64,000 nucleotides of DNA from the NCBI GenBank assembly GCA_020744425.1, contig JAGMUV010000003.1, positions 3,534,001-3,598,000 on the forward strand, read 5' to 3'. The notes below the pieces were generated by a model. The model saw only the letters and a list, made by a program, of their open reading frames with translations. It made no database searches and was not told where the DNA came from. Below, in pieces: positions 23,201-34,782 of this stretch. Both the position numbers and the translations under genes were made by a program. Numbering within the stretch: the first letter of the stretch is position 1; every line of letters begins with the position of its first letter. The stretch is from Dactylonectria macrodidyma (Eukaryota; Ascomycota; Sordariomycetes; Hypocreales; Nectriaceae).

Positions 23201-23945
23201 GACAGGTGTGTAGTGGTCATTTATGCCGGAACCATGATGCGGCTGCCAGAAAATGCCTTGCCAACCCTCTGTCCCGTCTGTGCTGGCCTCAATGAGAGGA
23301 CGTGTGATCTGTGAACCCTGTCCGGTCGATAAGAGGACACCTCGTTTAAGTCTCATGTTTCCGTCCACGATACTCCCACTCCCATCCAGTATACTCCTAT
23401 TCCCATGCATTCACTAATGCACCATATATTTCCATTCAACCTTGTCTTCATCTTTCCCCTCATTTCATCAAATGAATCCCTCGCTCACCGACGCCGAAGG
23501 GCGTGAATAAAGACAGGAAGGGAATGGAACGGTCGTGGGACTGCAGCCAGCCAACTTACATACTTAGCTCATGAGTATTTTTAGGAATCAGGGCGACGGC
23601 GCCATGCATAGAAAGAGGCGGCAGGGATGTCTAGGTGTGTGTCCCTGTTGGAGGTGGAGGGTATTTGAGCTATCCAGAGTGGGAGCTTTGCTTGAAGATC
23701 TTTGAAGCCACGAAAAGGCAAAAAAAGCAATGATAGGATCAGACAGCAAGGCGGTTTTGAGGTACAATGTGCGAAGTGCCGCAAATGGAATTGACGGGTA
23801 TGAATATTCCATAAAGTAGATAATAACTGGCCAAGACTGGAGAAGGGTGACATGTGCTCCATCACACAACGATGTGGGCTATATTTGGCACCACATTTTG
23901 AGTTGTTTCCATCCATTTGTTGGAACGACCAGCCGGCTGGGCTGT

Positions 23946-23982
23946 GGGGAGTCGGCAGGGAGGGGGGGAGAGGAGAGGGGGG
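23946..23982 (+). other. Potential G-quadruplex-forming tract
   Basis: G runs at 23946-23949, 23958-23960, 23962-23968 and 23977-23982 on the plus strand. One loop is 8 nt, so it is weaker than the motif at 6991. Confidence 0.5.
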
Positions 23983-26900
23983 AGTGCGAGATGGTGGTGG
24001 TGATGATCATATCGATCACACGATCATTCAAGAGGCCGGATAAAGACGCGGCTAGGCCAAAGAGGATGTTGTTAGACGACCTGGCTTATTATTCATCATT
24101 GGGATGGTATTGGTTTCCAACGAGACGGACACATTTGGACTGTTGGGCGGTGCATTGGATGCATCAATTGGGCCACTAACAAGGCTCGAACCATGCCCAT
24201 TTGCGATTGATCGATTATGATTGTCATGCATCCACCATGGCCCTGGCCATGACAGCGCCCAGCCATCCGTCCTTTCCGGATCTACGTTGTCTCCCCTTGG
24301 CGTCCCCATGCGTCGGTTACCGAGCCAGGCAGACGGGTGGCCATTGCTATAGTGTATTCACTGCTACGTAGAATGCATGCTATTATGCCCTGCCTCACGG
24401 TAGCGTGCGCCCTTTGTGTGAACTAGCTGGCGGGTGCAAAGTCGGGACATCCATGGTATCTGGTGTGCATGTGAGTATCCGTTATGCTGGTTGCATGGGA
24501 GGGGCGTATATACTTGCGGGAGCGGTGTTGTGATTCACGTTACTTGGCCGGCGCCAAAAGAAGTCTAACTTGGAAGCCTGGGAGAACCAGTATTATTAAC
24601 CTTATTTCAATGGAAAATCCTTGCCAAGAGAGACCTTGCCCTGGTTGTTTTTCCAGCTTGTTTGTTTGAGCAAAAAGAGGCGAGGCGAGCGGGGCGAGAG
24701 ACCTCGTCCAGACCCTTGCAAGGGTTGATGCTGCCCCTCTCTAACCGCGTTGAACTCGGTTGCGTTTCCGATCCATATCGGATATCAAGTATATGTGGGA
24801 TCAAATGAGATGAAAAGCTACAAGAATGCTACCCTCTTTTCCCTACTTTTCTTATTTTGGGGTCTGGGGTTTTTTGCTTCCCGCCAAGACCGCCCCCTCC
24901 CCAACAGCGATGCCTCGGCATACACATGGGATGCGTTGTAGGGCTGATGATAGGCGGGCGGAGTGTATTCTGAGTGGCTACGCCTCTTTATTCCCTCTGT
25001 TTTTTTGCCCGTTCCGGCTCCATGTTGTCGGTCAAGAGCGCATGACGGGGATTAATGAGATGGTTACATTCGAGACGGGATCGTCGACAACCCTGCCATG
25101 TAAAGGTGGGAGGTGTTACTAGAAGAGGCTGGCAGCAGTACGGCAGGAAGTCTATTCGTGGCAGCAAGCCAAAAACCACACCTTGACTGCTCTGTGTGTG
25201 CATTTGCCCAATTGACAAACTGCTGGTGGACAGACAGCCATTGCCATCGCTGCCTTGCTGTCAGACTCATCACCGCATGGGCATTAATCTTTCTCGGGCC
25301 CAATTTTGTGTGTACCCAATTTCGAGGGCCACGAAACAAAAGGACCATGAAATAAAACAAGCCACCGCCAAAGAGGCGCTACGGCTGAGACACCAAAGCT
25401 GAGAAATGGCACATTCCCGCCCGGATCCAGAAATGTTCCCGTCAGTGGCACTGATGACTGTGGATTTGGGAAAACGTGCTGGAAAATGCCTAGGTGCCCA
25501 TGTTTTGGGCTTGCTCAAGGCTGAGCTTGGAAAGGAATGGTTGGTGGAGAAACAGCGTGACAAAGTTATGTAGTTCAAGCTGCAATGCTCTCAGATGGAA
25601 CTCCCCCCACTAGACTATCCCACCACATTTTCATCTAACCGCGTTAATACCTCCCTGGCAGGATGAGAACGCTTTTTTTTCCTTAAAGGGAAATGGGTTG
25701 GGAGTCAGAGACGACTGGGCACACACTGGGCCAGGTTGTCGTCGAGCCGTCGGCTCACGGGTGGGATCTCGAGCCAGTGATATTCGTGCAGTTAAGCAAT
25801 GCTAGAACTTGAGCCGGGGGGTGAGAGCCACACTAACACCCACTCATTCACACCCGATGTTCCCAGAATAGGCACAAACATGGGCATCTACGTCGTAGTC
25901 GTACAACATACTTGCAGCAAGAAGCAAGGTACAGTGCAACGCTCTTCAGCCCCAGCAGCGCGGCCCAGACCAGACGAGACTACACCGCACAAGCAAACCA
26001 CGGTTTCACGCCAACCAGATGGCCGGATCCATCTCACAGAGCGCATGTTAAACCCACCCTTGCCCCCCTCTCTCATATCAATCCGGCACGTGCGATCCGG
26101 ACATCACAGAGTGCTCAAGGACTAGCTAACGGGACCAGGGCTCGAGTCTGGTTCGAGGGATAGGGCATAGGGGGTGTCCCGTCAAGTCAACTGCACCACC
26201 CCATCCCAAGTGGCGCCAAGGATTCGTTCTTACGAGGGGATGCCGCACTGCAAGAAGTTGTTAGCTGTGAGTTATGAGCTGTACATGGTATGTGTGAGTC
26301 GTAGGTGTAAGCTATGAGCTGTCAGAGCTGTCAGAGCTTGAGCATTGAGATGGAGGCAGATTAGAAATCAAGCGTCCCTCTCACTCACCCTTGTCAATGA
26401 GGTGAGGGAAAAGGGTGGTGTCACAATTAGCTCGACTGGGTGTGAGAGTACCAAAGTCTTTGTCTCGTCGAATAAGAAGAGAGAGACGGTTAGGTTATAA
26501 AAAAATCGCCCAAAAAAAAAACCTCCGCCCCGCCCAGCTAAAAGAGAGAGAAAAGAAAAAAAAGCCGCCATGTGGCTGGGGCCGCTTTGGCGTAGCTTTT
26601 GCTCATCGTATATCTCGGGTTCGGGGAGTCGCTACGCGTTGCCCATGATGCTGGTTTTGACATGGTGGCCTTTTTGGCGCGAAACTCGACCTTTTGCTGC
26701 CTATGGCATTCAGCGCTTTCTGATGATTTTCAATCCAATCCCATCCCGTCAGTACCTTTGCGGTGGCGTCTGAGACTACCTAATTAGAGCTTGTTCATAC
26801 CTCTCACGGACCAGAACTTTTGAGGTGCCATTCTCAATCACGACCTGTGGCGTCGCTTCGCCCCGTGCAAGAGTACAACGTAACATATTGAATTTTGAGG

Positions 26901-27533
26901 CGATGCGTGCAGAATATACGTCGATCCTTCACGCATCTCTTTCGTTCCACGCCGTCGGGGTTCACCTTGGGTCAAACCTGAGGCAGTAAGGAAAAGGTAT
27001 CATTTTCACCTGGTCCCTTTTCCCTGGGTTCATTTTCACTTGGCTCATGGTATTCGTCCGAGGCTGCCGCTGGGTTATCGTTCTTGTTCCATCGTCGTCG
27101 TCGACCTTGACGCATGCAGAGGAAAGACGAACCATCCAACTTGTCACATGGCACACACCCCCCTCGCAACCTCATCAGGCTGCCCTCCAAGAAGCGTATG
27201 CCTGTGACGTTGTCTCTTGACGTGAGCGCACACGTATTGCCTGCTGTCTGGTCTGTTTCCTAGGTAGGCAATTAGTAATGAAGGCTTCCGCTTCCCTCCG
27301 CTCGGGCAAGGCGAGGCCAAGGTTTCCCGATATGACTGCTGGGCCTTGTGTGACTGTTCAATCAAGCCCTGTATGACTCTTGACAGTCATTGTCTCTCTC
27401 TCGGATCGGCAGACCGACGGGTGATGGATGACTCTAATTAGTCCGCGTCTCCGTCCACGTCTCCCGCCCACCTTAACATGCCCGGGATAAGACGGTGCGG
27501 GTTAACTTGGCTTCTCAGCCGCTTTTTCTGTCT

Positions 27534-27548
27534 CCCCCCCCCCCCCCC
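27534..27548 (+). repeat. Poly-C tract (C15)
   Basis: Fifteen consecutive C, about 90 bp before the CA-type microsatellite. Confidence 0.9.
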
Positions 27549-27640
27549 ACGATGTAACGGTAATTACGTCGCACGCTTTTATAGACGCACGCGTTAACAC
27601 GCATGTTTTCATACGCATGCCGCTTTGCAAGGCTGGAGAC

Positions 27641-27734
27641 ATACACACACACACTCACACACACACACACACACACTCACTCACTCACTCACTCACTCAC
27701 ACACACGCACGCACGCACACGCACACGCACACAC
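27641..27734 (+). repeat. Compound microsatellite (CA)n-(CACT)n-(CACG)n
   Basis: A 94-bp compound simple repeat: CA units, then at least five CACT-type units, then CA and CACG/CACACG units. It is open in several frames, giving false His/Thr-rich ORFs. Length is likely polymorphic. Confidence 0.93.
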
Positions 27735-27843
27735 GGCGATATCCTTGAACAAATCAAATCCCGTCCAGCCAGAACCGACGCCTCCCGATGGGCTAGCAAC
27801 GAAGCGGGCAAAACCGACAGCGGATGGCATCACAAGGCTTGAG

Positions 27844-27860
27844 CTTGCTTGCTTGCTTGC
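27844..27860 (+). repeat. Short TTGC microsatellite
   Basis: Four tandem TTGC-type units in the gene-free stretch. Confidence 0.8.
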
Positions 27861-29032
27861 ACCCCCACTCGCTTCAACTCTTCACCTAAAATATGTTAGC
27901 AGAATACATCATAGTCTGCTACGTACTGTACCTTTTACCAATTCCCACGCCCCCCCTGTTCTCTCTATCTGTGTGCCTGGTGTCTGTGAGAAACTTCCAT
28001 CCCTGTCTACCTATCATTGAGAATCCCAAATTCTCCATTCCCCATCTTCCCCGTTTTCCCGTTACGGGGTCCAATCGCCCACTTCAACTAACTAATAAAC
28101 GGACATCCGTGTGTTTCCCCTTCCTCCTGTAAGGCCCATCCATCCAATTAGTAGCCCCATCAAGCGTCGCCCTACCAGGCTCATCGAGCAGGCATGGTCC
28201 CAGACCACCACGCCGAACCGTCTCTGCCAGACCCACGCCCCCCTTCATTGACTCTGTCTCCGCCTTTGCTCACCTCCTCCATGGCCTCGCCCGTTTACCG
28301 CTTCTGGCCTGTGCCCAGGGCTGAAAAGCATGAGGGTCTCTTCTGCCAGGCAAAGATGTTAGACGGACAGGGGATGCCTTAAACGAAAGAATCGAGGGCC
28401 TAGGGGGACAGGGGCGTGGAGACGTAGAACCACCTCCCCTGTTTAACCTCCACCCCGTTCAACAACTTGAAGTCGTCTCTTCTCGCACTTCACACCCTCA
28501 GTCTCTCCCCCCGACTCTAATATGTGCCATGTATGAGTCTGATCAAGCCTCGGGTCACTGCGTCATCCGTCACAATCTCCAGACGACTCAAATCCGAATC
28601 TGCCCTACCGGGCGCTTTACCAGGGACACCCCGATTTAGGAACCGAAGCATCCCCGGTCCCGGCCGACTGACACGGACTTTGCAGATCCGCTGCCGCATG
28701 GCTGTTCTCTCCAAAACTACTCAAGGCACGGGGCGGATCACTGGCTGGTACGTAGGTACTTCTTGGCCTTACATGTGTATGCATTTGCTCCGCCATATCC
28801 ATATCAACCCTGTGGGTGTCTTCGTCCTCGTCGGCGAATCCAAGTCGTAACGCCTTGCCCCCACCACTGCTTCCCGGGAGTTCTGAGCATCAGCAACCGC
28901 TTTTAGACGCATCTCAGACTCTTCCCCTTCACTCCCACTGGTCATCCGCATCTTCAGCCTCGATTCCGTTTCACTCACCTCCGCCTACCACTCACACCAA
29001 ACCAGACAACTGCCATTGCCTGGAAACGTGCA

Positions 29033-29038
29033 TATAAG
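29033..29038 (+). promoter_or_regulatory. TATA-like element of bZIP gene
   Basis: 'TATAAG' 104 bp before the ATG at 29142, followed by a C/T-rich leader. This suggests a short 5' UTR and core promoter here. Confidence 0.45.
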
Positions 29039-29141
29039 ACGCGGAACTCTCTCCCCGACATCCTAAACGTCCCCTTCCGCTTCACCACACCATCTTCGAA
29101 AATTCACTTTGGGGGCCCTATGCAACGTGTTTCGCCAGTAG

Positions 29142-29978
29142 ATGTCCTCTCCCAAGCCATCTTCTACCGATAGAACTCCACCAGTGATACGCATACAAAG
29201 CGCGTCTCCAGATCTATTTGAGCAGCATTCTCCCAACCCTGGGAGACAAGAATCGACATCAGTCGGACTTACACCACGCCGGACTAGATCACTTCCCACA
29301 GGAAATTGTTCCAACCAACGGCGGCACAAGAGAAAGCAATCTTCTTCTTCGGATCTCTTCAAAACGCCAGAATTAGAGTCCACAATGCCTTCGGGTAGTT
29401 CCAAACACAGCTCCAGTAGCTCCCGCAAGCAAAGTTCATCGTCTTCCAAAAAGCCCAAGTCTAAGCCCAGTCCGAAGGACTTAGATTGGTCAGATGTAAC
29501 TGACCCCGAAGAACGACGAAGGATACAGAACCGCATTGCCCAGCGCAAGTTCCGTAGGTTTCCCTTCATTATTCCTCTTTCACCATTGGAAATATTGTAG
29601 TTTGCTAACACGAATATTACAGGAGAAAAAGCTCGCGAGAGCAAGGAACGGCAAGAGCGAGATTCTCGGAATCAAGAGTACGCCGGCAACAGCTATCGAA
29701 TCCCGAGTCCAAGCGATTTCAGCTCCGAGGAGCCGGGCCTGCCCTGGGGAAGCGTCAACATCGGGCTCGCAAGTGTTCGAGGCCAAGGAACAGCAAGTCG
29801 ACGGAGCAGCGGCCGTGAGACATACAACGGGGACGAAGTATTTGCCTCGACGCCTTATGGTGCGTCTTACGGAACGCAATGGGCGCAGACGGGGAGCTAT
29901 GGCGGCAGCAGCGGCGGTGACGAAATCTACTATGAGGAGAGCTTCCTGTACGACCCGTCCGTTGGGCAAGGCCGATAA
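29142..29978 (+). CDS. bZIP-like transcription factor with basic region but no clear leucine zipper
   Basis: Predicted 255-residue nuclear protein. Exons 29142-29553 and 29623-29978, with the intron splitting the Arg codon inside the basic region. The N-terminal half is Ser/Lys/Pro-rich and disordered, with basic clusters ('NQRRHKRKQSSSS', 'SSKKPKSKPSPKD'). Residues about 118-140 read 'DPEERRRIQNRIAQRKFREK', a good fungal AP-1-type basic region (NxxAQRxFR). The next 40 residues ('ARESKERQERDSRNQEYAGN') have no Leu heptads, so dimerisation by a standard zipper is doubtful. The C-terminal part is Gly/Ser/Tyr/acidic-rich and might act in activation. Short bZIP-like proteins of this layout occur in ascomycetes. 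I do not assign a named orthologue. It lies after the largest gene-free stretch of the window. Confidence 0.8.
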
Positions 29979-32257
29979 TGACGGGTCGCAGCACCCCGGT
30001 GAGTGAGTCAACCCGTAGCCTCCTTCATTGGGAGGCATCAGACACACTGTGAATTATTAATAACCAGTAGCAGCTATTCTTAGCCAAATGCAGAATCGGG
30101 AGTGTGCTCGGAGGATGGATTATCACGATTGCGACATGTATTTCACGGCTTGATTGATTACACTGCGATACCCCGCTCGTTAACGACCTTTGGACAATTC
30201 TTTCGTTCTTACTCTACCGCGGGACTCGATGGAGAGTCCTGTTTTCCTTCTTCTACTTCTTTTCTCGTGGCCAGATACAGGTTTTGGTACTCCACTCTAG
30301 GGTTTTCTTTGTTTTTTTACTGCTGTCTTAGGTGGTAGAGGAATCATTTTGGGAGAATTCTCCTCTCTTTGATTGGCCATAGACAACTTTTCCACTCGAT
30401 ATTTTGGAATTGGGGAGAGCGTTGGGAAGATTTGGTGGAATTAGGAGACATCCCACTCCACGCGCACGCACACGCACACAGAGAATCACACGATAGCAAT
30501 AAACATCGTATTCTGGGGAGACTTTGCAAACGCGAATGGTCCGTCTCATGGGTGATACTTTGCCAAGTCGTCGATCATGGAGGGAAGCCTGATGGAGGGG
30601 CGTGTCTCGGTAAGTGGACCCTTTGGTAGGCATCTGATATTGATTACAGGCACGTACTCAGGTGTCGCCTACCCCCTGCCTAGTGAATTTCAACAAGGGA
30701 CCCCAGAAGGTGTCAAGAATCGTGTGTTTTGAGACTTTGTAGACAAAATTGCTTCGCACTGACTGGCCGTCTCGAGCTTTAACTGCCCGGTAGCTTTATC
30801 GGATATCTCATAGAGCATTGGCTGGTGTCGTCGCAACAGTTGGCGCAACACGAGGGCATCTTGGGGACGGTGGGTCGAGGATGGATACGTGCCATCTAGC
30901 CTGTTGCACGTACGTATTCTCTCGTATGTGCATCCGACATGCATTCCAAAGACGTCACTTCAACCCCCGAGCGGGTCGGAGATATTGGCCATCTCCACTG
31001 TTTGGCAGAACCAAGAACCGAGAACCAAGAAACCCAGTTGAGGGACATGGATGAAGATGGATCGATTAAGGTACCGGCGAAGCCGTCAGGCAATGGCTGG
31101 ATGGGGAAGCTTAAGCCTAGACCCAAGAGGGTAGCAGCCGAGCTCCAGCGTTAGGCAATTGAAGTTACAAAAGAGTACTAGCTGTAAGAAGTTTCCGGCC
31201 TTTTAGCGACGACAAGATGCTCTCACTGGGCAAACGCTGGGTTAAACTGATTTGACTGGATAGCGTTGCAACGCCATAACGCTGCAACGCACAGCATAAC
31301 GGGACCTGAGTGAGGGAATAATTAGCACTGCATTGCCCTCGTCTGTGCCCATTCGTGAATCGTCTGTGCCATGGCCCCGTCCGCAAGGCAGATTCGATGA
31401 ACCCACCCATTCTACTGGGTCAAGTCCTTCTTGTCTGCGGCATGCTGATCGTGTTAGTGCCTTCACGAGATGGAGCCCGGCGTACCGCACCCATCACCTC
31501 TCTATGGTGACACAGAGGTGACCAGTGTAAGAGAAAAAAGCCACCGCCCATAATCATGGCAAGCGATTCGACAGTATCGTCTAAATAAAAGCCACATGGC
31601 GGCCGCCGACGCAGGGGAAACATGGAACTAAGAGACGGGGAATTAACCCGTCGGACAGGCTTAAGACATGAGGCAAACCATGCATAAGTAGGTAGTGTAG
31701 CTACATCAATTCGCAAAACGCAAAATCACATCACATCAATCAGATGCCAGCATTAAGCGATATCCAAGATCCTTCAGGAATACAAAGCCGATGGCCCGCA
31801 GGAGAACGCATCGATCGGCAGTTGAGAATAGTCCCTAGTGTTTTGCAACTGCCAGCCAGGCAGTGTCTTGTCGCGTATCAGAACACCAACAGCCGACGCA
31901 AAAGCGAGAATGCCTTAGCTGAAAGCGGAGATGCCCCACGACTGCCTAAACAGGCAACATCTGTCTTCCCTCGCACCTTCTAGCTGACGCCCGGCTCCAC
32001 CTCCCCACCCATGTCGCTGCCGGTGCCCGACCCTTCCCACCTGCCGCACACCCACTGCCCCAATGTCAGCTCTTACCGCCCGGCAGAAAAAGTGACAATC
32101 TGATCATCGCGAAGTGCTCTGCAGCTTCAAGGCCTTCCCTCAACACTGAGCCGAGCTGCGCCAATTGAACCACCGCACGCCCCCATCAACAGCCCACCCC
32201 CGAGCTCCATCTCATCTTATCCTCACCTCAGGGTTGCTTCCCTGAATCTCGCCCGCT
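29979..32257. other. 2.3-kb intergenic region
   Basis: 3' UTR of the bZIP gene and the upstream region of the SMAP gene. Short frames here (for example 30328-30633 minus, 30896-31126 minus) lack support. No RNA gene is seen. Confidence 0.5.
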
Positions 32258-33494
32258 ATGTTGCCCACTACCGACCCCGACAGTTCGAAGAACCCCGTGC
32301 AGCTGAAAGTACAGAGAGGTGAGGCAGTCCCCAGTCGCACATCCCCCCCCCCCCCTCATGTCATTATATGCAAGCGCATAACCTAACTTTAGAGTTCCGC
32401 AGATGCAGCAGCGAAGAAGAAGAACCTTCAAGCCAAGCAACTCAAGGCGGAGGAGCGCGCGAAGAAGCGCAATGCCAAAGCAGAGGCTAAACGAGCCCGC
32501 AAATTCGGCCCGTCGAATGTCGGCAAGCTGGCCGACGAGCAGAAGCCCAAAAAGCTAGCAGTGCCCAATCGGCCCGCGAAGTTGGAGAAGAGAAAGGAAC
32601 GCCTCCTGCAGCGCTCCCAGAAGCTGGAGGAGAAGGCTAAGAAACTGCTCGCTGATGCGAAGAAGGCCGCTGACCAGTATCAACAACTGGTTGATGCCGA
32701 GGTTGGTAGAGCGCATCAAGAAAATATTTCTGTAGTTGATGATATACTAATCATCATGTCACCAGATTAAGTACAAGCAGAGTATCAAGGCTAGCTCCGA
32801 CTCCGACTCGAGCGAAGACGACTCCGACTCCGACGCCTCCAGTGTTGTCGCCTCTGGCGGCGAGTCTGATGGCGAGTCACAGAGTGACAGCGGTGCCGCC
32901 GTGACGAAACCTACCATGGATGAGGTTCCTGCCGACATCCCTGCTGACGAGGTCCTCCTCAAGCAGCGCCGCCTCAGCAATGCCGCATCCGAACGAAGTA
33001 ACGCATCACATGCCGAACCCCGACCACAGGTTGACCTAAAGAAGTCCAAGAAGTCCAAGAAGGCTGAAGCAGACGAGCAAGAAGAGAAGGAGTCATCGGA
33101 GGCTGAGCCCGAAGTCGAGTCGTCCGATAAGAAGGAAAAGAAGGCAAAGAAGGCGGAGAAAAAGCGGAAACGCGCCGCCGAGGCCGCCGTGAAAAAGGAC
33201 AAGAAGAGCAAGGACAAATCAGCCAAGAAGGTTGAGAAGGCCGAGAAAGCTGACAAGGACGCAGGGGCCGCTGAGGCCGAAAAATGGCAGGTCGAGGATC
33301 TCGATGGAGGATCGGCTCGTCAAGCAAAGTTCTTGCGCCTCCTCGGCGGTAAGAAAGCTGGTGTTGCAGCTGCGCCGGCCTCCAAGGGCAAGTCGGACTC
33401 GACCAAGGCCGAGGCAGAGATCCAGCGGCAGTTCGAGGCCGGTATGAAGATGAAGAACGAGGGAGGAAGCAAACGCCGTGGCCTAGGCGCATAG
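32258..33494 (+). CDS. SMAP-domain (small acidic protein-like) nuclear protein
   Basis: Predicted 362-residue, very charged protein. Exons 32258-32318, 32403-32701, 32766-33494; the last intron has a classic TACTAAT branch site. Residues 20-110 form a Lys/Arg/Ala-rich coiled coil. Residues 125-165 are Ser/Asp-rich and acidic, of the CK2-site type. The middle is KKSKK- and Glu-rich with several NLS-like stretches. The conserved SMAP motif is near the C-terminus at about 293-320 ('EKWQVEDLDGGSARQAKFLR'). The end is basic ('KNEGGSKRRGLGA'). SMAP-domain proteins are nuclear/nucleolar. Molecular function is poorly known. Intron 1 carries a C13 run at 32343-32355. Confidence 0.82.
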
Positions 33495-33901
33495 AGTTTG
33501 CTTGGCTGAACATGGCAGTCAAACAGAGCTTTGCTCGACAGGATGAACATTTTCTCTCACAAGGTTAGTGGCACGGCGTCAGGTAGACCAAAAGCAAAAA
33601 GAAACCCCTCGATTTGATTTTTTTTCGTTTAGTTGTTTTCCCTTCTCAAAGACACCGATTATATTCGCCGTTTTGCGCCGGTATTTCACAAGTTCCTTGA
33701 TATCTTAGAAGACTCCAGTCAACGCTGAAGCAAGGTATCGCTCGCACTCTTTCTCCCATTGCTGCCGCTGTAGGCCAGTAGGGCATCTCGCACGCTGTCA
33801 GTGAACATCTCAGGCCCTCTCCCCTCGTTTCTGACTCCGACATCTCTGTAGGATCTAGGGCTGTATGTGTGTGTGGTATTGGTACAGTAGTGTGGTGGTG
33901 T
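33495..33901. other. Intergenic, convergent 3' ends
   Basis: 3' UTRs of the SMAP gene and of the RAMP4-like gene. Nothing coding is seen. Confidence 0.55.
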
Positions 33902-34296
33902 TTAGCCGAAGAATCGCGCGATGACCTCGAAGATCAAGCCGCCGAAGATGATGAAGCCAAGAAGAACTAAAATCGGCATGAGTTAGATGGATGTGTACGA
34001 CAAGGACAGCTTCCTTGGGTAGGACGGGGGGGTGGAGAGCAACAGTGGAGGAGCGACATACCGAGCCAGAAAATGGAGATGGGCGACTTGGGCGTCTCCT
34101 TGACGCGCTTCTTTACTTGCTCCTCGGACTTGCCCATGCGGGACTCGTTGTCCTTGGCGAACTTTGCGTTGCGACGTCGTTGCTCGGGAGTTTGCGCCTG
34201 TAGAAAGGCGGTGGTTAGCTTGCTGGCATGTCATGTCAAGGGGGTCTGCGTAGCTCCCATGATGGAGCGTGATGCGCAAAGAGAGGACCTTACCAT
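33902..34296 (-). CDS. YSY6: RAMP4/SERP1 (Ysy6-like) stress-associated ER membrane protein
   Basis: Predicted 67-residue tail-anchored ER protein of the RAMP4 family, which associates with the Sec61 translocon and helps membrane proteins under stress. It is too split to appear as one reading frame. Exons on the minus strand: 34294-34296 (the ATG alone), 34062-34197, 33902-33966. The joined protein starts 'MAQTPEQRRRNAKFAKDNES', continues 'MGKSEEQVKKRVKETPKSP', and ends with a membrane helix 'LVLLGFIIFGGLIFEVIARF' (about residues 46-65). Length and motif match fungal Ysy6 and animal RAMP4. The 3-nt first coding exon is bounded by a GTAAGG donor and a CTACAG acceptor, and joining restores exactly the family N-terminus. 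Confidence 0.88.
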
Positions 34297-34782
34297 GATG
34301 TCTGTGGGTGGAAGATCCGGAAAGAATGGGGAATTAAACGGCAGTGGAAGCTTTGGATGAAAAATATGACTCGAGCCACCCAGGAATGATCCACGATTGA
34401 TTGACTGCCGTGTGGTGGTTGAATGAGTGTGGTTTATATACGCAGCCAAGTTGCGGACCGAATGATGATCAAGGGGACAGATTTCAGCCGTGTGGAATTT
34501 CGGGACATGTGTTTAGATGGGGACCCCTGTTCAAGGGGGAAAGACCACCACTCACACGCTGCGTTGGCCTCTTTGGACCCCGGCATTTAGGCTCCGGCCC
34601 CACATCGAGGGGAATCGCACCGCCACGCAGATCGCAGCCTTGCTCTAAGGGCCTGTGGCTGGTGAAGGCAAGAGATGGATAACCGGCTTATCGGTTTTGC
34701 GGCGCCGAGCTTCTGCATCAGCTCAACCTGCGAGAGCGCGGGACAAAGAAAGAAACCCACCCATTGCGGCAACGGCAGCACG
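34297..34782. other. Divergent promoter, RAMP4-like and small mitochondrial-type gene
   Basis: Head-to-head upstream region. An in-frame ATG at 34675 belongs to the open frame of the plus-strand gene but is judged too far upstream. Nothing else is seen. Confidence 0.5.

Larger units (their letters stand above)
20163..29141. other. About 9-kb gene-free stretch upstream of the bZIP gene
   Basis: No reading frame here shows protein character: the longest (for example 22018-22533 plus, 21913-22362 minus, 23581-23916 minus) are low-complexity, start arbitrarily and overlap on opposite strands. It contains a palindrome (20230-20243), a G-rich quadruplex-like tract (23946-23982), a C15 run (27534-27548), CA/CACT/CACG microsatellites (27641-27734) and a TTGC run (27844-27860). 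No transposase, terminal repeats, tRNA or 5S pattern was found. It may be extended cis-regulatory DNA, or hold noncoding transcripts or multi-exon genes I cannot see. Confidence 0.55.

Noticed and set aside
24160..24240. tRNA-like B-box ('ggttcgagcct' on the minus strand)
   Set aside because: The flanking bases cannot form the T-stem or acceptor stem.
26130..26170. 'ggttcgaggga' resembling a tRNA T-loop
   Set aside because: No matching stems and no A-box at the right distance.
27603..28020. His/Thr-rich frames at about 27603-27842 and 27625-28020
   Set aside because: Produced by the CA/CACT/CACG microsatellite, which is open in several frames.
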